A stretch of 64,000 nt of DNA from Alphaproteobacteria bacterium. Lineage in GTDB: Bacteria; Pseudomonadota; Alphaproteobacteria; Caulobacterales; Caulobacteraceae. Positions 57,610 through 64,000 of this stretch are shown here, in pieces; positions within the stretch are counted from its first letter, which is position 1, and every line of letters starts with the position of its first letter. The notes under the pieces are model-generated. The model made no database searches. It saw only the letters and a list, made by a program, of their open reading frames with translations, and was not told where the DNA came from. Made by a program: the position numbers and the translations under genes. The stretch spans positions 62,001 to 126,000 of the forward strand of contig JAHJOK010000059.1 in NCBI GenBank assembly GCA_018820205.1, written 5' to 3'.

Positions 57610-60105
57610 TCAACCCACGCGGGCTGCGATCCCTTCGAGGGTCTGTTTCAGACCGGCCATTCGTTTCGCCGTCTGATCGCCGCCGGTGACCTGAACTTCG
57701 CGCGCCAGAGCCTCGAGCGAGCGAGCCACTTCGGCGTCGGTCGTTCCGCCATCGACCAGAGGCGCCGCCGTATCCAGAGCCGCAGTCATTCGCTCCATTA
57801 TTTCGGCGGGCATGGCATTGTCGCGAGCCAACTGGTCGAGGTAGGCGCGCGCCACGACCGGGTGGGCGGGCCAGGTGACGGGGAACTGCTGCTGGGGGTT
57901 CACCGTGTCCCCCTGGTCGGCCATGCGCGCTGCCGCGATCTCGTTCTCGCTCAGGTGCTCGCTAGGCTGCAGGGCCAGGACATCCAGACCACGAGCGATC
58001 TCGGTGCCGTAGATCAGGCCATTGTACCAATAGACCGACCAGTATCCCCCCTGGCTCTGACGTTCGGCATTGATGGGCCCGCGGTCGAAATAGGCGATCT
58101 CGCGCACGTTCGACGAATCCGTGAAGTCGCTGATCGACAGTCCCCCCTGGTACCAGGCCTGCACGAACAGGTCGCGGCCAGGAACCGGGATCAGCGAGCC
58201 GTTGTGGGCGACGCAGTTCTCCTGGTCCGTCTGGGCGGCCGGCAGCTTGTAGTAGCTGCGGAAAACCAGCTTCTCATCGACGATGTCATAGATGGCGTTG
58301 GCGCCCCAGGTGACCGGATCCTGGACGCGGCAGCGCGGCCGGCCGCCACCGCCCCATTCGTCGGTGAAGACCACCTTGGTGCCGTCATTGTTGAACGTCG
58401 CCGAGTGCCAATAGGCAAAGCCGTCATCGGCCACGGCGTCCAGCCGCCGGGGTTCGCGCGGGTTGGAGATGTCGAACAGGATGCCGTTCCCGGAACAGGC
58501 GCCGCCCGCGATGTTCTTGGACGGGAACAGGGTGATGTCGTGGCACTGATCGGTGCGGTTGGTGGTCTGGGTCCCGTCGCCGTGGTCGCCGCCCAGCCAC
58601 AGGCCGGCGATCTGTCCCGTTTCCTCGTCGGCGAAGACCGTCGGGCTGTCGATGATGCGCGATTGCGACGGATCGGCCAGCGGGATCTCGATCACGTCGA
58701 TGCGGAACAGGGCGGTGCGCGGGTCGCCCGGCGTGGAGATGCAGCCGGCCAGTTCTTCCTCATCGCGAATGCTGGACGTTCCCGAGTTGTAGACGATCAG
58801 TCGACGCTCGTCCGCGGCCACGACGGAATGGGTGTGCGACCCGCGGCAGGTCTGGACCTGTCCGACCTGAACCGGCCGGGTCCGATCCGAGATGTCGAAA
58901 ATGCGCACGCCGCGGAAACGCTCGGGGCTGGGCTCGGAACCGACGCCTTCACGACCGCAATCGACGCGGCCGTTGTTGGACTCCACCGACATCAGCATCA
59001 GGTCGCCGACGATCGACACGTCACCCTGGCCCCCCGGACAGACGATCGAGCTGATCAGTTGCGGCTCCGCGCCCTCGGCGAGGCGATACAGATTGACGCC
59101 GTGATAGTTGCCCGCAGCCAGCAGGTCGCCCGAGAAAGCCATGTCGGTGTTGGCGAAGCTGAGGAACGGCGAGCGTCGGCTGACCTGATCGGCAGTGCCC
59201 TGACGCGCGTCACCGTCCTCGCTCGCGGTCGGCAGCTGCGGTGGATTTCCCTCCGGGTTCGAGGGGTCGAAGAAGCCGGTGGGCTTTGGCAGGTTGACCA
59301 GCAGTTCCATGTTGCTGGCTGCCTGTCCGGCATCCCGGAAGCCGGCCGCGAGCGTCGTGCGCGGGTCCGCCGAACCTTCACGCAGAAGCGCCGTCATGCG
59401 CTTGATCTCGGCCTGCTGTTCGTTGGTGATGTCGGTGGCGAAACGGAACAGAACCGGGTCGTAGGCCGATCCCGAGCGGGCGAAGAGGTCAGACACCATC
59501 GTCACCGCACCCTCATGATGGGCGATCATCAGGTTCAGGAACTGGCGATCGAAAGCCGGGCCGGTGGCGTCGGCCAGGGCCGCCATCTGGTCGGCCGTCG
59601 CCATGCCGGGCATGCCGGCATGGGTCATGGCGGCGCCGCCCTGATGGGCGCTGTGGTCCATGTGATCCACGCCCGCCATCGCGGCGCCGGCGGACGGATC
59701 GGGAGCGGTTTCGCCGCGCTCGGTCAGCCAGGTCCGCATAAACTCGATCTCGTCGGCCTGCGATGCATCGATCCGCCCTGCGATATCGATGACGGCCGGG
59801 GTGTTGGTCCGTTCGGAGACCAGGCCCGCCATCTCGACCGCCTGGGCGTGGTGATGGATCATGTCCTGCATGAAGGTCACGTCGTCGGCCGAATAGCGAT
59901 TGTCGGCGATACGCGACGCCTCGCGCCCTTCCAGGGCTCGTGAGGCCTGACCCGGCGCCCCCGGCTGGATAATCGGAGCCTGTTGGGCGGCCGCGCCCGT
60001 GGCGATGATCAACACGCCGGCTGCGACCGATCCTGAAAGGAATCTACGTGCGGCGATGCGGGTCTTGGTCAACGGCTTCACTCCCGGGAAGATGAACATT
60101 CCCAA
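57610..60105 (-). CDS. Exported DUF305 domain + LVIVD-type beta-propeller protein
   Basis: Signal peptide; FMQDMIHHHAQAVEMA and FLNLMIAHHEGAVTMV DUF305 motifs; GVRIFDISD, FDISNPREPRRL, GGLSISDFTDSSNVREI propeller-blade motifs; start may be GTG 60081. Confidence 0.8.
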   Translation of the reverse strand: MGMFIFPGVKPLTKTRIAARRFLSGSVAAGVLIIATGAAAQQAPIIQPGAPGQASRALEGREASRIADNRYSADDVTFMQDMIHHHAQAVEMAGLVSERTNTPAVIDIAGRIDASQADEIEFMRTWLTERGETAPDPSAGAAMAGVDHMDHSAHQGGAAMTHAGMPGMATADQMAALADATGPAFDRQFLNLMIAHHEGAVTMVSDLFARSGSAYDPVLFRFATDITNEQQAEIKRMTALLREGSADPRTTLAAGFRDAGQAASNMELLVNLPKPTGFFDPSNPEGNPPQLPTASEDGDARQGTADQVSRRSPFLSFANTDMAFSGDLLAAGNYHGVNLYRLAEGAEPQLISSIVCPGGQGDVSIVGDLMLMSVESNNGRVDCGREGVGSEPSPERFRGVRIFDISDRTRPVQVGQVQTCRGSHTHSVVAADERRLIVYNSGTSSIRDEEELAGCISTPGDPRTALFRIDVIEIPLADPSQSRIIDSPTVFADEETGQIAGLWLGGDHGDGTQTTNRTDQCHDITLFPSKNIAGGACSGNGILFDISNPREPRRLDAVADDGFAYWHSATFNNDGTKVVFTDEWGGGGRPRCRVQDPVTWGANAIYDIVDEKLVFRSYYKLPAAQTDQENCVAHNGSLIPVPGRDLFVQAWYQGGLSISDFTDSSNVREIAYFDRGPINAERQSQGGYWSVYWYNGLIYGTEIARGLDVLALQPSEHLSENEIAAARMADQGDTVNPQQQFPVTWPAHPVVARAYLDQLARDNAMPAEIMERMTAALDTAAPLVDGGTTDAEVARSLEALAREVQVTGGDQTAKRMAGLKQTLEGIAARVG

Positions 60106-60168
60106 GCGTTAGCACGCGCAACGCCGTGACATAAACCGTGATGGGCCCGGCCCAGGGCCTGAATCGGA

Positions 60169-60194
60169 AACGCCGGGGCGCGGGCCCCGGCGTC
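60169..60194 (-). terminator. Terminator hairpin downstream of gltA
   Basis: Minus strand GACGCCGGGGCCCGCGCCCCGGCGTTTC. Confidence 0.7.
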
Positions 60195-60208
60195 CTGTCT
60201 GCCTCCGG

Positions 60209-61510
60209 TCAGCCCCGGTTCTGGATCGGCACGTAGTCGCGCTCGGTCGGGCCGGTATAGAGCTGGCGCGGGCGGCCGATCTTCTGCGCCGGATCGGCCA
60301 GCATTTCCTCCCACTGGGCGATCCAGCCGACAGTGCGGGCCAGAGCGAACAGCACGGTGAACATCGAGGTCGGGAAACCCATCGCCGACAGGGTGATGCC
60401 CGAATAGAAGTCGACGTTCGGGAACAGTTTGCGCTCGATGAAATATTCGTCCGACAGGGCGATGCGCTCCAGTTCCTTGGCGACCTGCAGGATGGGATCG
60501 TTGTCCGAACCGACCAGTTCGAGGATCTCGTCGGCCGATTCCTTCATCACGGTCGCGCGCGGATCGTAGTTCTTGTACACGCGGTGGCCGAAGCCCATCA
60601 GCTTGTATTTCTTGTCCTTAACGCCTTGGATGAACTCGGGAATCTTGTCCGGCGTCCCGATTTCCTTCAGCATCATCAGCGCCTCTTCGTTGGCGCCGCC
60701 GTGCGACGGACCCCACAGGCAGGCGATGCCGGCGGCGATACAGGCGAACGGATTGGCGCCCGACGACCCCGCCAGACGCACCGTCGAGGTCGAGGCGTTC
60801 TGTTCGTGGTCCGCATGCAGCATGAAGATGCGATCCATGGCCTTGGCCATCTTCGGATCGACGACATAGTCCTCGGCCGGGACGGCGAAGCACATGCGCA
60901 GGAAATTCTCGGCGTAGTTCAGGTCGTTGCGCGGCTGAACGAAGGGCTGGCCGATGTGATATTTGTAGGCGCGTGCCGCGATCGTCGGCATCTTGGCGAT
61001 CAGGCGGATAGCCGAGATGTTGCGCTGGACCGGGTCATGGATGTCCAGGCTGTCGTGATAGAAGGCCGACAAGGCCCCAACGGCGCCGACCATGATCGCC
61101 ATCGGGTGGGCGTCACGACGGAAGCCCTCGAAGAAGCGGTCGAACTGGGCATGCAGCATGGTGTGCCGCGTGACGATATTCTCGAAAGCCTCGTATTCGG
61201 CGGCGGTCGGCAGTTCGCCGTGGAGCAGAAGGTGGCAGACCTCGATGAAGTTCGACTTGGAGGCCAATTGGCCGATCGGATATCCGCGGTGCAGCAGGAT
61301 CCCGGCGTCGCCGTCGATATAGGTCAGCGCACTCTCGCAGGCGGCCGTGGATGTAAAGCCCGGATCGAAGGTGAAGGCGTCGGTCGCGCCGTACAGTTTG
61401 CGAATGTCGATGACGTCGGGACCGGTCGAGCCGGACAGAACCGGCAGGTCGACGGACTTGTCGCCGTACGTCAGGGTCGCCGTACCGGCGGGTTTGGAAG
61501 CTTCGGTCAT
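60209..61510 (-). CDS. gltA: Citrate synthase
   Basis: [66 protein letters not shown]. Confidence 0.97.
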   Translation of the reverse strand: MTEASKPAGTATLTYGDKSVDLPVLSGSTGPDVIDIRKLYGATDAFTFDPGFTSTAACESALTYIDGDAGILLHRGYPIGQLASKSNFIEVCHLLLHGELPTAAEYEAFENIVTRHTMLHAQFDRFFEGFRRDAHPMAIMVGAVGALSAFYHDSLDIHDPVQRNISAIRLIAKMPTIAARAYKYHIGQPFVQPRNDLNYAENFLRMCFAVPAEDYVVDPKMAKAMDRIFMLHADHEQNASTSTVRLAGSSGANPFACIAAGIACLWGPSHGGANEEALMMLKEIGTPDKIPEFIQGVKDKKYKLMGFGHRVYKNYDPRATVMKESADEILELVGSDNDPILQVAKELERIALSDEYFIERKLFPNVDFYSGITLSAMGFPTSMFTVLFALARTVGWIAQWEEMLADPAQKIGRPRQLYTGPTERDYVPIQNRG

Positions 61511-61574
61511 CAGGCGCCCTTTTGATTGTGTTCGGCCCGGCCGGGAGAACCCGGGCCGCTAAGGTTACGATCGT

Positions 61575-62993
61575 TCACTTAGTGTGTTGCAGCGCATCAT
61601 CCAAGCGCCCCAGAGCATCTTCCCGCCCCAGCGCCGCCAGAATGCGGGCGATATCGGGGGACGGAGACCCGCCGGTAAGGGCCGCACGCATCGGCGGGCC
61701 GATCTTGCCGAAGCCCACGCCTTCGTCTTCGGCGAAGGCCTTCAACTCGGCCTCGAGGGCGAAGACGTCCCAGCTTTCGAACAGGCCCAGGCGGGCGCGA
61801 ACTCTCCCGATCCGCTCGGCGGTTTCGCCCGACAGCAGGGCGCGCGCCTTGTCGTCCAGGGCCAGCGGGCGGACCTTCAGCACGAACGCGGTCTGGTCCG
61901 CGAGCTCGAGCAGGGTCCTGGCCCGATCCTTCACGAACGGCATGGCCCGCTGCAGCCGCGCCTCGTCGCCTTCGTTGAGCGAACCGCCCCGGGCCAGATG
62001 CGCGTCCAGCGTCATCCCCGCCAGACGTTCGTCCGCCGCCAGCCTCAGCCAATGGGCGTTGACGTGGGCCAGTTTGTCGAAATCCAGCCGGGCCGGCGCC
62101 TTGCCGACGCCGCTCAGATCGAACCATTCCCGGGCCTGGTCGTCGCCGAACAGTTCGTCGTCGCCGTGGGCCCAGCCCAGCCGGGCCAGATAGTTGCGCA
62201 TCGCCTCGGGCAGATAGCCCATCTCGGCGTACTCGTGGACCGCCTGGGCGCCGTGGCGTTTCGACAGTTTGGCGCCGTCGGGGCCGTGGATCAGCGGGAT
62301 GTGGGCGAACACCGGCCGGGACCAGCCCAACGCATCATAAATCAACGATTGACGCGCGGCGTTGTTGAGATGGTCATCACCGCGAATGACATGGGTCACG
62401 CCCATGTCGTGGTCGTCGACGACGACAGCGAGGTTATAGGTCGGCGCCCCATCCGACCGCAGCAGGACCAGATCATCCAGATCCTCATTGCCCCAGCTGA
62501 CCTCGCCCTGGACCGCGTCGGCGACGGTCACCTGACCGGGCAGGGGACGGCGGAAGCGGACGACGTGAGACATCGACAGATCATCGACGGTGGGTTCCCG
62601 ATGGCGCCACGGCGATTCGAAGGTGCGCCGTGCCGCCTTGGCCTCGTCGCGCAGGCGGCCCGTCTCTTCGGCCGAGGTGAAATCACGATAGGCGGCGCCG
62701 ATCTCCAGCAGCTGGTCCACGACCTCGCGGTGGCGGTCTGCGCGGGCGTGCTGGAACACCGGCTCCTCGTCCGCGAACAGCTCCAGCCAGCTCAGGCCGT
62801 CGAAGATCGCCTTGACCGCATCGTCCGTCGAGCGTTCGCGATCGGTGTCTTCGACGCGCACCAGGAACCGGCCGCCACGCCCCTTTGCGTAAAGCCAGTT
62901 GAAAAGCGCCGTTCTTGCACCGCCTATGTGAAGATAGCCGGTGGGCGAGGGGGCGAAACGGGTGACGACCTGGGAAGGTGAGGCAGAGGGCAT
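61575..62993 (-). CDS. gltX: Glutamyl-tRNA synthetase
   Basis: VTRFAPSPTGYLHIGGARTALFNWLYAKG, AKLSKRHGAQAV. Confidence 0.97.
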   Translation of the reverse strand: MPSASPSQVVTRFAPSPTGYLHIGGARTALFNWLYAKGRGGRFLVRVEDTDRERSTDDAVKAIFDGLSWLELFADEEPVFQHARADRHREVVDQLLEIGAAYRDFTSAEETGRLRDEAKAARRTFESPWRHREPTVDDLSMSHVVRFRRPLPGQVTVADAVQGEVSWGNEDLDDLVLLRSDGAPTYNLAVVVDDHDMGVTHVIRGDDHLNNAARQSLIYDALGWSRPVFAHIPLIHGPDGAKLSKRHGAQAVHEYAEMGYLPEAMRNYLARLGWAHGDDELFGDDQAREWFDLSGVGKAPARLDFDKLAHVNAHWLRLAADERLAGMTLDAHLARGGSLNEGDEARLQRAMPFVKDRARTLLELADQTAFVLKVRPLALDDKARALLSGETAERIGRVRARLGLFESWDVFALEAELKAFAEDEGVGFGKIGPPMRAALTGGSPSPDIARILAALGREDALGRLDDALQHTK

Positions 62994-64000
62994 GAAGGCG
63001 GGGTCCGAACGGGCCGCCCTTATACCCTCCGACGCGCCAAAACCTAGCCCGGCGGAACGGCTGCACAGCTGGGTCGTGTCGGAAGCGAAGGCCCAGACTC
63101 TGCGCTGGCGGCTCTGGGCGCCCGTCGCGTTCGGCGCGGGGGCGGCGATCTACTTCGGGCTGAGAACCGAACCGCCGCTCTGGCCTCCAGCCCTGGCGGC
63201 GCTCGTCTGCACCATCGGCTGGCTGGCGACGCGGCGGATGGGCGCGGGTCGGGCCGTCTCATTGCCGATGATGCTGATCGCCTGTCTCGCACTCGGGTTC
63301 GCCGGGGCGAAGCTGCGGACGGATCGGGTGGCGGCCCCGATCGCGCCGGCCCTGGCCGAGCCGACGGTCGTCGAGGGCTGGGTCGTCGATGTCGACAGTC
63401 CGGGAACCCGCGGCCATCGGGTGGTCATCGCCCCGGTGCGAATTCGAGGTCTGGCGCCAGAGGCGACGCCGATCCGGCTGCGGGCCACCGTCCGGGGCGA
63501 TCCACCGCCGCCGGGATCGCCCATACGGCTGTTCGCCATCCTCAATCCCCCGCCGCCGCCGGCCAGCCCCGGCGCCTATGATTTCGGCCGCAACGCCTAT
63601 TTCCAGGCCTTGGGCGGTACGGCCTTCGGTCTGGGAGAGACGCGGCCGGCCCGGCTGGCGGATCCGCCGTGGCGCCTGCGGCTGGCCATGGCGGTCAATG
63701 GCGCGCGGTTCGCCCTGGCCCAGCGAATCGTCGATCGGCTGGGCGAACGAACCGGGGGCGTAGCGGCCGCGATGACCACGGGGCACGAGACCTGGATCGC
63801 GCGCGACGATCTGGACGCCATGCGGGATTCCGGCCTGGCGCACATCCTGTCGATCTCGGGGCTGCATATGGCGATCGTCGGCGGCTTCGCGTTCTTTCTG
63901 GTGCGTCTGGTCGTTGCGGCGTGGCCCTGGCTGGCCTTGAGAGCGTCGGGAAAGAAGGTCGCCGCGGTCGCGGGGCTGATCGCGGTGTGGAGTTATCTGG
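62992..64000 (+). CDS. comEC: ComEC/Rec2 family competence protein, N-terminal part (truncated by window end)
   Basis: Open to window end; TTGHETWIARDDLDAMRDSGLAHILSISGLHMAIVGGFAFFLVR. Confidence 0.9.
   Translation, partial: MKAGSERAALIPSDAPKPSPAERLHSWVVSEAKAQTLRWRLWAPVAFGAGAAIYFGLRTEPPLWPPALAALVCTIGWLATRRMGAGRAVSLPMMLIACLALGFAGAKLRTDRVAAPIAPALAEPTVVEGWVVDVDSPGTRGHRVVIAPVRIRGLAPEATPIRLRATVRGDPPPPGSPIRLFAILNPPPPPASPGAYDFGRNAYFQALGGTAFGLGETRPARLADPPWRLRLAMAVNGARFALAQRIVDRLGERTGGVAAAMTTGHETWIARDDLDAMRDSGLAHILSISGLHMAIVGGFAFFLVRLVVAAWPWLALRASGKKVAAVAGLIAVWSYL

Noticed and set aside
57862-59943. 693-aa plus-strand ORF opposite the DUF305/propeller gene
   Set aside because: Antisense mirror ORF; the minus frame has a signal peptide and recognisable motifs.

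Overview
This is a high-GC alphaproteobacterial chromosomal segment. Gene order and protein signatures look like Caulobacterales, most like Brevundimonas/Caulobacter (inference from sequence only). It is almost entirely dense core genome. It holds a partial heme A synthase, rplM-rpsI, argC, msrB, phaC, glpX, recJ, four tRNA genes (Glu-TTC, Pro-TGG, Arg-TCT, Leu-TAG), metC, transporters, hrpB and two RNA methyltransferases. It then holds slt-dapA-smpB, a family-5 UDG, a NYN-domain protein, folK, rpoZ-rsh, dnaE, and the envelope/translation supercluster rpsB-tsf-pyrH-frr-uppS-cdsA-dxr-rseP-bamA-skp-lpxD-fabZ-lpxA-lpxI-lpxB. It ends with a DUF305/beta-propeller protein, gltA, gltX and a partial comEC. 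I found no mobile element, CRISPR array, prophage or recognisable defence island, and no convincing new multi-gene system. The observations most worth checking are: (i) rsh lacks any ATG/GTG/TTG start covering its conserved N-terminus and appears to use CTG in a CTGA overlap with rpoZ, behind a perfect AGGAGG; (ii) a 42-nt hairpin repeat with compensatory stem changes next to tRNA genes; (iii) two divergent gene pairs whose start codons overlap on a single CATG; (iv) an isolated AT-rich perfect palindrome upstream of rplM; (v) a DUF305 + beta-propeller fusion with a His/Met-rich linker; (vi) a PHA synthase with a histone-like Lys/Ala/Pro tail. All family calls are from reading the sequence; no database search was run.
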